From NCBI GenBank assembly GCA_023423655.1, contig JAFAFE010000007.1, positions 62,001 to 126,000 of the forward strand: a DNA stretch of 64,000 nt, read 5' to 3'. The translations under genes were made by a program, and so were the position numbers. This document shows positions 8,839 to 17,608 of this stretch, one piece after another (the stretch's first letter is position 1; every line of letters starts with the position of its first letter). The DNA comes from Pseudomonadota bacterium (GTDB lineage: Bacteria > Pseudomonadota > Alphaproteobacteria > Sphingomonadales > Sphingomonadaceae). The notes beneath the pieces are model-generated. The model made no database searches. It had not been told where the DNA came from and saw nothing but the letters and a program-made list of their open reading frames with translations.

Positions 8839-9619
8839 CCGAAACGAGCATATGATCGAACGCGCCGCCGCCCGTTTTGAAGGCGCACCCGCAAATGCCC
8901 CGCAGGCTTCGGCTTATGCGGGAGGGGCGGGGGCGTATAGTGGTGATGGCAGCATCATGCTGCAAACCCGTGGGCTGAAGCGCAGTTTCGAACAGGGCGG
9001 CGAGATTATCAATGTGCTGCGCGGCGTCGACCTTGCTATCCGCAGTGGCGAAATTGTCGCGCTGCTCGGCCCTTCGGGATCGGGCAAATCGACCTTGCTG
9101 CAAGCGGTCGGCCTGCTTGAAGGCGGATTTGAAGGCTCGATTGCCGTTGACGGGCAGGAAGTCGCCAAGCTCGACAATGAAGAGCGCACCGCCGTGCGCC
9201 GCGAAAAACTGGGCTTTATCTATCAGTTCCATCATTTGCTGCCCGATTTTAACGCGACCGAAAATGTGATGATGCCGCAACTTGTTTATGGCACCGGCCC
9301 CGCCGAAGCACAGGTGCGCGCCGAACGCCTGCTAACCGATTTGGGGCTGGGCCACCGCCTCACCCATAAGCCGAGCAAGCTGTCGGGCGGCGAACAGCAA
9401 CGGGTTGCGGTCGCACGCGCAATGGCCAACCGCCCCAAGCTGATTTTGGCAGACGAACCCACCGGCAATCTCGACGAAAAAACATCGGATGTGGTGTTCG
9501 AACAATTTGTCGGACTGGTCCGCCATCACCGCAGTTCGGCACTGGTCGCGACGCATAATGAAGCTTTGGCGCGGCGCATGGACAGGGTGGTGCGCTTGCA
9601 TGAGGGTGTGTTGGAGTAA
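8831..9619 (+). CDS. lolD: Lipoprotein-releasing ABC transporter ATPase
   Basis: ATPase that powers LolC. The start is ATG 8831, which overlaps the lolC stop by eight bases (translational coupling). The 262-residue product has Walker A GPSGSGKST, signature LSGGEQQRVAVARA, Walker B LILADEPTGNLDE and the switch histidine in VATHNEA. An unusual 40-residue Ala/Gly-rich N-terminal extension precedes the ABC domain, which begins at about MLQTRGLKRSF. Confidence 0.95.
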   Translation: MNDRNEHMIERAAARFEGAPANAPQASAYAGGAGAYSGDGSIMLQTRGLKRSFEQGGEIINVLRGVDLAIRSGEIVALLGPSGSGKSTLLQAVGLLEGGFEGSIAVDGQEVAKLDNEERTAVRREKLGFIYQFHHLLPDFNATENVMMPQLVYGTGPAEAQVRAERLLTDLGLGHRLTHKPSKLSGGEQQRVAVARAMANRPKLILADEPTGNLDEKTSDVVFEQFVGLVRHHRSSALVATHNEALARRMDRVVRLHEGVLE

Positions 9620-9633
9620 CGGCCTTTCTCCCG

Positions 9634-9707
9634 CCGTTCGTCTCGAGCGAAGTCGAGAGACGGGTAGCGCGGGGTATAGGTGTCTCGACTAGGCTGGACA
9701 CGAACGG
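9634..9707. repeat. CCGTTCG-bounded palindromic repeat A
   Basis: Bounded by CCGTTCG (9634-9640) and CGAACGG (9701-9707), with an inner CTCGAGCGAAGTCGAGAGA and, further on, TCTCGACTAGGCTGGACACG. The two halves are partly complementary. Together with repeat B it fills the lolD-gpx gap. Confidence 0.7.
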
Positions 9708-9721
9708 AAAAATATAACGCC

Positions 9722-9831
9722 CCGTTCGTCCTGAGTGGCTTTATTGCCTCGGCAATAAAGGCGTATCGAAGAACATTTGGGCAAAACGGCCCTTCGATAC
9801 GCCTCCTGCGGAGGTTACTCAGGGCGAACGG
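9722..9831. repeat. CCGTTCG-bounded palindromic repeat B
   Basis: Fifteen-base outer arms CCGTTCGTCCTGAGT and ACTCAGGGCGAACGG pair with one mismatch; inside, GGCGTATCGAAG pairs with CTTCGATACGCC and TTTATTGCC with GGCAATAAA. It would fold as a large branched structure in RNA or a cruciform in DNA. This looks like a sphingomonad REP-type element; the outer arms are the same as in repeat A. Confidence 0.75.
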
Positions 9832-9873
9832 TTGCGGGTGTTACGGGTATCAAGAGCGAGAAGGGACGATGTG

Positions 9874-10359
9874 ATGACCAGCCTTTATGATTTCACCGCA
9901 AATGCCGCCGACGGCAATGCGCTCCCGCTCGCCGATTATCGCGGCAAAGTGCTGCTCATCGTCAACACCGCGTCCAAATGCGGCTTCACCCCGCAATATG
10001 AAGGGTTGGAAGAGCTCTATCGTAAATATCACGACCAAGGCTTTGAGATATTGGCCTTTCCGTGCAACCAGTTTGGCGAACAGGAGCCGGGCGATGCAGC
10101 AGAAATCGCGAATTTCTGTTCGCTCACCTATGACGTGACCTTCCCCGTCCTCGCCAAAGTCGATGTCAACGGGAAGCAGGAAGACCCGATCTGGGCCTAT
10201 CTCAAAAAACAACAAACCGGCTTGCTCGGCTTTTCCGGCATCAAATGGAATTTCACCAAATTCCTTGTCGATAGGGAGGGCAACATCGTCGCCCGCCATG
10301 CGCCCACAACCAAGCCTTACCAGTTGGAAGAAGAAATAAAGGCATTGCTCGCCCGCTAA
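9874..10359 (+). CDS. Glutathione peroxidase family protein
   Basis: Thiol peroxidase that reduces hydrogen peroxide and organic hydroperoxides. The 161-residue protein uses cysteine in place of selenocysteine: Cys36 in NTASKCGF, with Gln66 in FPCNQFG and Trp125-Asn126 in KWNFTKF completing the usual tetrad. Cys64 and Cys82 are further cysteines, of which Cys82 may be resolving. The start at ATG 9874 is supported by AAGGGA eight bases upstream; the frame opens earlier inside repeat B. As with most bacterial members, thioredoxin is a more likely reductant than glutathione. Confidence 0.92.
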   Translation: MTSLYDFTANAADGNALPLADYRGKVLLIVNTASKCGFTPQYEGLEELYRKYHDQGFEILAFPCNQFGEQEPGDAAEIANFCSLTYDVTFPVLAKVDVNGKQEDPIWAYLKKQQTGLLGFSGIKWNFTKFLVDREGNIVARHAPTTKPYQLEEEIKALLAR

Positions 10360-10451
10360 AGAGGCGCGCCCGCAAAGCGGCTTTCCTACACCTGTCCGAG
10401 GGCGCATGACCGCTTGTCCGGCGCACTATGGAAAGGAGGATTTTAACGGCA

Positions 10452-10484
10452 ATGGAGCGGGATGCACTATCGCCAATGGTGTGA
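10452..10484 (+). other. Possible 10-codon leader ORF upstream of dnaE
   Basis: ATG 10452 opens a 10-codon frame that stops at TGA 10482-10484, inside the first 28-base direct repeat. Upstream lies a near-perfect Shine-Dalgarno AAGGAGGA (10433-10440), though 11-12 bases away, a little far. No other start uses that strong site. It could be a translated leader of dnaE or a relic of a lost gene. Confidence 0.25.
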
Positions 10485-10560
10485 CTCAATGCGATTTTAA
10501 GCGGTTTCCCCGTCATCCGCGCGTTCTAATGTCATTGGTGTGACTCAATGCGACTTTAAG
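10474..10560 (+). repeat. 28-base direct repeat pair upstream of dnaE
   Basis: CAATGGTGTGACTCAATGCG at 10474 (continuing as ATTTTAAG) and CATTGGTGTGACTCAATGCG at 10533 (continuing as ACTTTAAG) match at 26 of 28 positions, spaced 59 bases start to start. They end 61 bases before the dnaE ATG. The spacer between them is unrelated, so this looks like two binding sites or a small duplication. Confidence 0.75.
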
Positions 10561-10621
10561 AAAATAATCTTGCACGGCAGGCCCCTTCCCGAATCACGCG
10601 CCAGCCCCTAACGTCGCCGCC

Positions 10622-13600
10622 ATGCCGCACGCCAATTTCGTCCCTTTGCGGGTTTTTTCCTGCTACACCATGCTCGACGGGGCGATTGAACCTAAAGGGA
10701 TTGCCAAGGCGGCGGCGGAGATGAAATTTCCGGCGGTGGCGCTCACCGACCGCAACGGGCTTTATGCCTCGATGGCCTTTTCGGATGCCTGTTCGGGCGC
10801 AGGGGTTCAGCCGGTGGTCGGCACCATGCTCGGCATCCAGCGCCCGCAGCGCAGCGACGGCAGCGGCTCCGGCACCGATTGGCTCGCGCTCTATGCGCAG
10901 GATGAGGCGGGCTATGAAAATCTGTGCAAACTGGTGTCGATGGCGCATCTTGACCGGCCGCCGCATGAAGAACCGCACGTTCTCTTGTCGGACCTGCATG
11001 GCCTCACCGATGGCCTCATCTGCCTCACCGCAGGCGGGGAAGGGGCGTTGGCGCGGCTCGCGGCGGACGGGCAACGGGTCGAGGCCGAACGCTATCTGGA
11101 CGGGCTGCAATCGCTGTTTCCCGACCGGCTCTACATCGAGCTGATCCGCCGTCATGACCGGATCGAGGAAGCCGCCGAGCCGGTGCTGATTGATCTCGCC
11201 ATGACCCGCAACCTGCCGCTGGTGGCGACCAATCCGGCTTGCTACGTCAAGCCTGATTTCCACCCCGCCCATGACGCAATGCTGTGCATTTCGGCGAGCG
11301 CCTATATCGAAAGCGACGAGCGCAAGAAAAGTTCGCCCGAAGCCTGGCTCAAACCGGCGCGCGATATGGAGGAATTGTTCGAGGACATCCCCGAAGCCCT
11401 CGCCAATACGCTGGTGGTCGCGCAACGCTGTGCGGTGATGGCACCCAAGCGCAAGCCCATCCTTCCCAGCATGGCGGGCGACCGGGAGGCGGAAGCGGAG
11501 CAGTTGCGGCGCGATGCACGGGCAGGATTGGACGCGCGGCTTGAAAAGATTGAAGGCCTCACCGATGAAGAGCGCGAAGCCTATTATGCGCGGCTGACCT
11601 TCGAGGTCGATATCATCATCGGCATGGGTTTTCCGGGCTATTTCCTGATCGTTGCCGATTTCATCAAATGGGCCAAGGACCATGATATTCCGGTGGGACC
11701 GGGGCGCGGCTCGGGCGCGGGTTCGGTGGTCGCTTGGGCGCTCACCATCACCGACCTTGACCCGCTCAAGCTGGGCTTGCTGTTCGAACGTTTCCTCAAT
11801 CCCGAACGTGTATCGATGCCCGACTTCGATATCGACTTTTGCGAAACCCGCCGCGGCGAGGTTATCCGCTATGTGCAGGAAAAATATGGCCGCGATACGG
11901 TCGCGCAGATTATCACTTTCGGTAAGCTCAAAGCCCGCGCGGTGCTGAAGGATACCGGCCGCGTCTTGCAGATGAGCTATGGGCAGGTCGACCGGCTCGC
12001 CAAGCTGGTGCCGAACCAGCCCGCCGACCCGTGGACCTTGGAACGCGCGCTCAACGGCGTGTCCGAACTTGCGACCGAATATAAGCGCGACAGCGGGGTG
12101 CGCAAATTGTTCGACCTCGCCAAGCAATTGGAAGGGATGCCGCGCCATAGCTCGACCCACGCGGCGGGCGTGGTCATCGGCGACCGGCCTTTGGCGGAGC
12201 TGGTCCCGCTCTATCGCGACCCGCGTTCGGATATGCCCGTCACCCAATTCGACATGAAATATGTCGAAGGCGCGGGGCTGGTGAAGTTCGACTTTCTGGG
12301 CCTCAAAACCCTGTCGGTTCTCAAAATGGCGGTGCGGCTTTTGGCCGAACAGGGTATTAAGGTCGATCTTGATACCTTAAGCTGGGACGATGCGGCAGTT
12401 TATGAGCTGCTCCAGCGCGGCGAGACGGTCGGCGTATTCCAGCTTGAATCCGAAGGGATGCGGCGCACGCTGTCGGCGGTGAAGCCCACCAATTTCGGGG
12501 ACATTATCGCCCTCGTGTCGCTCTATCGTCCGGGGCCGATGGATAATATCCCGCTGTTCGGGGCGCGCAAAAATGGCCGCGAAGCTATTGCCTATCCGCA
12601 CGCGTTGTTGGAGCCTATCCTTAAGGAAACCTACGGGATTTTCGTTTATCAAGAACAGGTGATGCAGGCCGCGCAAATATTGGCGGGCTATTCGCTGGGC
12701 GATGCAGATTTGCTGCGCCGCGCGATGGGTAAAAAAATCCAGGCCGAAATGGATGCGCAGCGCGAACGCTTTGTGGTGGGCTGCGCCGACAAGGATATTA
12801 GCGCGCAGCAGGCCAATGAATTGTTCGACTTGATCGACAAATTTGCGGGTTACGGGTTCAACAAGAGCCACGCGGCGGCCTATGCGCTGCTCGCCTATCA
12901 GACCGCATGGTTGAAGGCGCACCATCCGGCGGAATTTTTTGCAGCCTCTATGGCCTATGACATCCACCAAACCGACAAGTTAGCTGTGTTCATGGACGAT
13001 GCGCGGCGATTGTCTGTGCCGGTGCTGCCGGTGTGCATCAATGCGAGCGAGGCCGATTTTTCGGTCGAGGTTCAGGACGATGGCGTCCATGCGGTGCGTT
13101 ATGCGCTGGGCGGACTTAAAGGTGTTGGCGAAAAGGCGATGGCCGATCTGGTTCTCGAACGGGTCGAGCGCGGGCGATTTGCCGCGATTGACGATTTTGC
13201 CGACCGGGTGGACCCGCGTTTGCTCAACCGCCGCCAGTTGGAATCGCTTGCGGCAGGCGGCGCGTTTGACGGGCTTCATGCGGACCGTGCGGCGGTTTTT
13301 GCTGCCGTTGAAACGATATTGGCGGTCGCCTCCAACGCAACCCACCAACGTGAAAGCGGGCAGGGCGGTCTGTTCGGCGGCGATATTTCGACCACCCCTT
13401 CGGTGCAAATTCCGAACGTCCAGCCTTGGACGCTGACCGAGAAAATGGCGCGCGAAAAAGATGCGTTCGGCTTTTATTTTTCCGCGCATCCGGTTGACCA
13501 TTATCGCCATTTGACTGACGCCAATGGCGCGCGGTCTTTCGCGGAAATTGCGGCGTCGAACATGACGCCAGGGCAGCGTCGCCCGGCGATTATGGCGGCG

Positions 13601-14092
13601 CTCGTTGAAGGCGTGCGCTGGCGTACTTCGCAGCGCGGCAACCGCTATGCGATGCTCAACCTGTCCGACCGATCGGGCCAGTTTCAAGCAAATTGCTTCG
13701 ATGAAAATGCCGCAACTCAGCTTGAGGAAATGGGCAAAGCAGGCGAGTGCGCTTTGCTCCATGTCGAACTGGACCTGCCCGATGGCGAAGAAGTGCCGCG
13801 CGTGGTCGTGCGGACCGCAACACCGTTCGACAAGCTAGGCGCGACCGCGTCCCTGCGCATGGAAATTCCGGTGACCGAGGTGGCTGCGATTGCCGACATT
13901 GCGCACCTTTTGGGCGACAGGAGCGGCGGGCGCGGCGAAGTGGTGTTGTTCGCCAAGGAAGCAGGCCGCGCGCCGGTCGCTATCAGCGTCGGCACGCGCT
14001 TTCTGGTTGATTCGACCTTGGCCGAAAGGCTGGAGCGGATTGACGGGGTGGAAACCGTCAGCCTGCGCCCGATCAGCAACGGCCGACTCTGA
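10622..14092 (+). CDS. dnaE: DNA polymerase III subunit alpha
   Basis: Catalytic subunit of the replicative polymerase. The 1156-residue protein has an N-terminal PHP domain (about residues 5-200), the C-family polymerase core with PGRGSGAGS near residue 360 and the catalytic aspartates of MPDFDIDF near 400, the helix-hairpin-helix region, the GYGFNKSHAAAYA block, and an OB-fold around 985-1030. In the PHP domain the first metal-binding motif reads LRVFSCYTMLDG where active enzymes have histidines, so the phosphoesterase site looks dead, as in E. coli. No Shine-Dalgarno is obvious directly before the ATG. Confidence 0.97.
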   Translation: MPHANFVPLRVFSCYTMLDGAIEPKGIAKAAAEMKFPAVALTDRNGLYASMAFSDACSGAGVQPVVGTMLGIQRPQRSDGSGSGTDWLALYAQDEAGYENLCKLVSMAHLDRPPHEEPHVLLSDLHGLTDGLICLTAGGEGALARLAADGQRVEAERYLDGLQSLFPDRLYIELIRRHDRIEEAAEPVLIDLAMTRNLPLVATNPACYVKPDFHPAHDAMLCISASAYIESDERKKSSPEAWLKPARDMEELFEDIPEALANTLVVAQRCAVMAPKRKPILPSMAGDREAEAEQLRRDARAGLDARLEKIEGLTDEEREAYYARLTFEVDIIIGMGFPGYFLIVADFIKWAKDHDIPVGPGRGSGAGSVVAWALTITDLDPLKLGLLFERFLNPERVSMPDFDIDFCETRRGEVIRYVQEKYGRDTVAQIITFGKLKARAVLKDTGRVLQMSYGQVDRLAKLVPNQPADPWTLERALNGVSELATEYKRDSGVRKLFDLAKQLEGMPRHSSTHAAGVVIGDRPLAELVPLYRDPRSDMPVTQFDMKYVEGAGLVKFDFLGLKTLSVLKMAVRLLAEQGIKVDLDTLSWDDAAVYELLQRGETVGVFQLESEGMRRTLSAVKPTNFGDIIALVSLYRPGPMDNIPLFGARKNGREAIAYPHALLEPILKETYGIFVYQEQVMQAAQILAGYSLGDADLLRRAMGKKIQAEMDAQRERFVVGCADKDISAQQANELFDLIDKFAGYGFNKSHAAAYALLAYQTAWLKAHHPAEFFAASMAYDIHQTDKLAVFMDDARRLSVPVLPVCINASEADFSVEVQDDGVHAVRYALGGLKGVGEKAMADLVLERVERGRFAAIDDFADRVDPRLLNRRQLESLAAGGAFDGLHADRAAVFAAVETILAVASNATHQRESGQGGLFGGDISTTPSVQIPNVQPWTLTEKMAREKDAFGFYFSAHPVDHYRHLTDANGARSFAEIAASNMTPGQRRPAIMAALVEGVRWRTSQRGNRYAMLNLSDRSGQFQANCFDENAATQLEEMGKAGECALLHVELDLPDGEEVPRVVVRTATPFDKLGATASLRMEIPVTEVAAIADIAHLLGDRSGGRGEVVLFAKEAGRAPVAISVGTRFLVDSTLAERLERIDGVETVSLRPISNGRL

Positions 14093-14199
14093 CCAACGCC
14101 CCAATTCGTAACGTCATTTTCCTTCGTAAAATTCTTTCCGCAAAAGCCGTTGCACCTGCGCATCCGCCCCGCAATAGTAGGGGCAGATAACAGGAGAGC

Positions 14200-15816
14200 A
14201 TGATGTTTGGAGGAATGCAGGATTTTTCGCTGCGCGTGACGACGTTGATAGACCATGCGGTGCGCGAGCATGGCAGCCGCGAAATTGTGACGCGCTGGGC
14301 CGATGGTTCGCTGGAACGCAGCAACTGGGCGAATGTCGGACTTGAAGCCCGCAAAATGGCGCAGGCCCTCCTCCGGCTCGGCATGAAGAAAGGCGACCGC
14401 ATTGCAACGCTGGCGATGAATCACGGGCGGCACCTTGCCTCTTGGTATGGCGTTGCGGGCATGGGCGGCATCCTGCACACGGTCAACCCGCGTCTGTTTG
14501 AAGAACAGCTTGTCTATATTTTCAACCATGCCGAAGACCGGGTGCTATTTTATGATGCGGCCTTCCAGCCGATCATCGACAAGCTGAAGCCGCAGCTCAA
14601 AACTATCGAACATTATTTCTGCTATGATGGCACGGGCAATGTGCCGGATTATCTGGGCCTTATCGGCGCGGAAGATGGCGTGTTTGAATGGGTTGATGGC
14701 GACGAGCATGACCCGTGCGGCCTCTGCTATACGAGCGGCACCACGGGCGACCCCAAGGGCGTGCTTTATACCCACCGGTCCAATGTCCTCCACGCCATTG
14801 CCGAAATGCAACCTGATGTATTTTCGCTCTCGAGCCGCACGGTGGCGCTGCCGATTGTGCCGATGTTCCATGCCAATGCGTGGGGCCTGCCTTATGCGGG
14901 CGCGGCGGCGGGCGCGAAAATGGTGTTTTCGACCGTCAACGATCCTGCGGTTTTGTGGGAACTTATCCGCGGCGAGCATGTGACGCATAGCGCAGGGGTG
15001 CCGACCGTGTGGCTGTCGCTCTTTGCGCATATGGACGCGCATGGCGGCGATTATGCGGGCCTTGAACGCATCGTCATCGGTGGCTCGGCAGCGCCGCGCG
15101 CGATGATTGAGCGGTTCCTGCGGGCGGGCGTGCTGGTCGGCCATGCGTGGGGCATGACCGAAACATCGCCCATCGGGACAATGGGCGCTTTGCCGCCGGG
15201 CTGGGAAACGCTTTCCATCGAAGAACAGGTCGAGGTGGTGAGCCGTCAGGGCCGCGTTCCATATCTGGTCGAAATGCGGATTGTCGATGATGACGGCAAT
15301 GTGCTGCCACGCAATGGCGAGGTTTCGGGCCGCTTGCAGGTGCGCGGACCGTGGATTATCGCGCGCTATTTTCAGGATGGCCAAGGCCCCGCGACTGACG
15401 CGGACAATTGGTTCGACACCGGCGATGTGTCTATTCTCCACCCCGATGGCACGATGCAGATTACCGATCGTTCCAAGGATGTGATCAAATCGGGCGGCGA
15501 GTGGATTAGTTCGATTGAACTGGAAAATGCCGCGATGGGCTGTGCGGGCGTGGCTGAGGCGGCGGCGGTCGGCATTTACCATCCCAAATGGGACGAACGG
15601 CCCTTGCTGCTCGTCGTGCGCAAACCCGATAGCGGCATTGGCGCACAGGAGGTGCTGGACCATCTCAACGGTAAAATCGCCAAATGGTGGATGCCGGACG
15701 AGGTGAAATTTGTCGAACAATTGCCACACACTGCAACCGGCAAGCTATTGAAACGGGCTATCCGCGACGATTATCGCGATTATCGTTTCCCCGGCACCGA
15801 AGCCTCCGGCGCCTGA
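14200..15816 (+). CDS. Acyl-CoA synthetase (AlkK-like, medium/long chain)
   Basis: Activates fatty acids with ATP and CoA. The 538-residue ANL-superfamily protein has the P-loop motif YTSGTTGDPKGV near residues 180-190, the AMP-binding WGMTET block, the TGD motif of the hinge (WFDTGD) and the C-terminal DRSKDVIKSGGEWIS, ending with the catalytic lysine in TATGKLLKR. The LCYTSGTTGDPKGVLYTHRS form and overall length fit the AlkK-like subgroup. AGGAGAG precedes the ATG. Chain-length specificity cannot be read from the sequence. Confidence 0.9.
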   Translation: MMFGGMQDFSLRVTTLIDHAVREHGSREIVTRWADGSLERSNWANVGLEARKMAQALLRLGMKKGDRIATLAMNHGRHLASWYGVAGMGGILHTVNPRLFEEQLVYIFNHAEDRVLFYDAAFQPIIDKLKPQLKTIEHYFCYDGTGNVPDYLGLIGAEDGVFEWVDGDEHDPCGLCYTSGTTGDPKGVLYTHRSNVLHAIAEMQPDVFSLSSRTVALPIVPMFHANAWGLPYAGAAAGAKMVFSTVNDPAVLWELIRGEHVTHSAGVPTVWLSLFAHMDAHGGDYAGLERIVIGGSAAPRAMIERFLRAGVLVGHAWGMTETSPIGTMGALPPGWETLSIEEQVEVVSRQGRVPYLVEMRIVDDDGNVLPRNGEVSGRLQVRGPWIIARYFQDGQGPATDADNWFDTGDVSILHPDGTMQITDRSKDVIKSGGEWISSIELENAAMGCAGVAEAAAVGIYHPKWDERPLLLVVRKPDSGIGAQEVLDHLNGKIAKWWMPDEVKFVEQLPHTATGKLLKRAIRDDYRDYRFPGTEASGA

Positions 15817-15817
15817 G

Positions 15818-16909
15818 TTAAAACAGGTCCATTTGCCCGTCGAGGTTGGGCGGGCGGAACAGGTCGGTGCGCAAGCTTACCGATGCGCGCCCGATGCCGT
15901 AGGCCTTGCAGGCACGACGGAAACGGGTGCGCAACAGGTCAGCCCACACGCCCTGTCCGCGCATCCGCTCGCCAAAGCGCGGGTCATTGTCGCGCCCGCC
16001 GCGCAAGGATTGGATGATCGTCATCACCTTGCCCGCACGGTCGGGATAATGGACGCCGAGCCATTCGCGGAACAAGGGCGCGACTTCATGGGGCAAGCGC
16101 ACGGGGATGAAGCTCGCCGATTGCGCGCCAGCTTTGGCGGCGGCCTCAAGGATTGCTTCCAGTTCATGGTCGGTGATGGCGGGGATGACGGGCGCGACAT
16201 TGACATGGGTGGGGATGCCCGCTGCGTGCAACTGGCGGATCGCTTCGAGGCGTTTTGCAGGGCGCGGCGCTCTTGGCTCAAGGCGGCGATGCGTGTCCGG
16301 ATCGAGCGTTGTCACCGACACGCCGACAAACACCAATTGCTGACGCGCCATCTCTGCCAACAGGTCAATGTCACGCGTCACCCTATCCGATTTTGTCGTA
16401 ATAGTGAGCGGATGCCCGACCTCTTGCAGCAATTCGATAAGGCTGCGCATGATGCGCCACTTAGCTTCTATCGGCTGATAAGGGTCGGTATTGGTGCCGA
16501 ACGCAATAGGCGCAACCCGATAGGATTTTTTAGCCAGCTCTGCGCGGAGCAATGCCGCTGCATCGGGCTTGGCGAACAGCTTGGTTTCAAAATCAAGCCC
16601 CGGCGACAGGTCATGATAGGCATGGCTTGGCCGCGCAAAACAATAGATGCAGCCATGCTCGCACCCGCGATAAGGGTTGATCGAGCGGTCGAACGGCACA
16701 TCGGGCGAGCGGTTGCGACTAAGGATTGTCTTGGGATGCTCGATGCTGACCACCGTTTTAAGCAGTCTTTCCTCCTCGCTCATCGCCGCATAATCGAGCC
16801 AGCCGCCATCATCCAGACGGTCCGGCAAGGCAAAGCGGGTCGGCGTCCAGTCACTCTGCGCGCCGCGTCCCTTTGTACCAGAAAATTTGTTGGGCGGCGG
16901 ATTTTCCAT
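15818..16909 (-). CDS. PA0069-family / SplB-like radical SAM protein
   Basis: The 363-residue protein has the iron-sulfur triad Cys83, Cys87 and Cys90 in RGCEHGCIYC, followed by the SplB-family ARPSHAYH and the TKSDRVTRDIDLL segment. It belongs to the COG1533 group; the original substrate of the non-spore-former members is unknown, so DNA photoproduct lyase activity should not be assumed. It converges with the acyl-CoA synthetase, leaving one base between the stops. Confidence 0.85.
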   Translation of the reverse strand: MENPPPNKFSGTKGRGAQSDWTPTRFALPDRLDDGGWLDYAAMSEEERLLKTVVSIEHPKTILSRNRSPDVPFDRSINPYRGCEHGCIYCFARPSHAYHDLSPGLDFETKLFAKPDAAALLRAELAKKSYRVAPIAFGTNTDPYQPIEAKWRIMRSLIELLQEVGHPLTITTKSDRVTRDIDLLAEMARQQLVFVGVSVTTLDPDTHRRLEPRAPRPAKRLEAIRQLHAAGIPTHVNVAPVIPAITDHELEAILEAAAKAGAQSASFIPVRLPHEVAPLFREWLGVHYPDRAGKVMTIIQSLRGGRDNDPRFGERMRGQGVWADLLRTRFRRACKAYGIGRASVSLRTDLFRPPNLDGQMDLF

Positions 16910-16972
16910 CGTCCGACCATAAATCTATATGAGAACAATTCAAGAACATAATGATATTTCCATCAAGGAAAC

Positions 16973-17008
16973 AAAGGAAAAGGCACCGGCTTTTGAAAGC
17001 CGGTGCCT
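16973..17008 (-). terminator. Intrinsic terminator downstream of the CBS gene
   Basis: AGGCACCGGCTT (16981-16992) and AAGCCGGTGCCT (16997-17008) form a perfect 12-bp stem with a TTGA loop. On the minus strand a T-rich tract TTTTCCTTTG follows. It lies 85 bases after the CBS-protein stop and upstream of the radical SAM gene. Confidence 0.75.
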
Positions 17009-17092
17009 ATTAAAATAAACGCCCTTCAATGGGCTAATAGAGCGGAGGAAAACGGCGCTTAACCCACCCGATCCACCGCCATCAGCCGGCCA

Positions 17093-17524
17093 TCAATTCG
17101 CGTGGCTACCGCCCGGCTGTGTCACTTCGCCAAGCGCCGCGCCAGCTACCGCAGGATCTTTCTCCCGCGCAGCATCTGCAAGCGCGACCACACCGACCAG
17201 ATTGCTGTCGGCATCGACTACCGGCAAGCGGCGCAACTGGGCATCGCCCATCATCTTGACGGCGGATGCGAAATCATCGTCCTGACTGACGCTCTTGACG
17301 CCCTCGCTCATAATGTTCTGTATCGCATCATCGGGATTGCAGCCCTTGGCGACGCCGCGCACGACAATGTCGCGGTCGGTGACGGCGCCGACTAGCTTCT
17401 GCCCGTCCACAATCGGGAGGAAGCCCATATCCTTGCTCGCCATAAGCTGTGCAACGCTAGCGATATTGTCGCTGCATTGGGCCGAACAAATGTCGGTGCT
17501 CATCACTTCGGAAACTTTGCCCAT
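17093..17524 (-). CDS. Two-CBS-domain protein
   Basis: The 143-residue protein is almost wholly a pair of CBS domains (about residues 7-60 and 72-125), with the MSTDICSAQ and GAVTDRDIVVRG / VGVVALADAA signatures. Stand-alone CBS pairs bind adenine nucleotides and act as regulatory modules; the partner is not evident. The terminator at 16981-17008 and the short gap to the transglycosylase gene suggest its own short transcript or the end of the one starting upstream. Confidence 0.88.
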   Translation of the reverse strand: MGKVSEVMSTDICSAQCSDNIASVAQLMASKDMGFLPIVDGQKLVGAVTDRDIVVRGVAKGCNPDDAIQNIMSEGVKSVSQDDDFASAVKMMGDAQLRRLPVVDADSNLVGVVALADAAREKDPAVAGAALGEVTQPGGSHAN

Positions 17525-17608
17525 TTTTCGGATAATCCTCTTCGCTGGTAAAGGTTGATATGCCTTGCCAACGAGGGGGAGGGGCGTTCGGTTCCTTACG
17601 CTGACGGA

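Noticed and set aside
10556..12247. 563-codon open frame on the minus strand
   Set aside because: Shadow of dnaE; His/Arg-rich with no recognisable domain.
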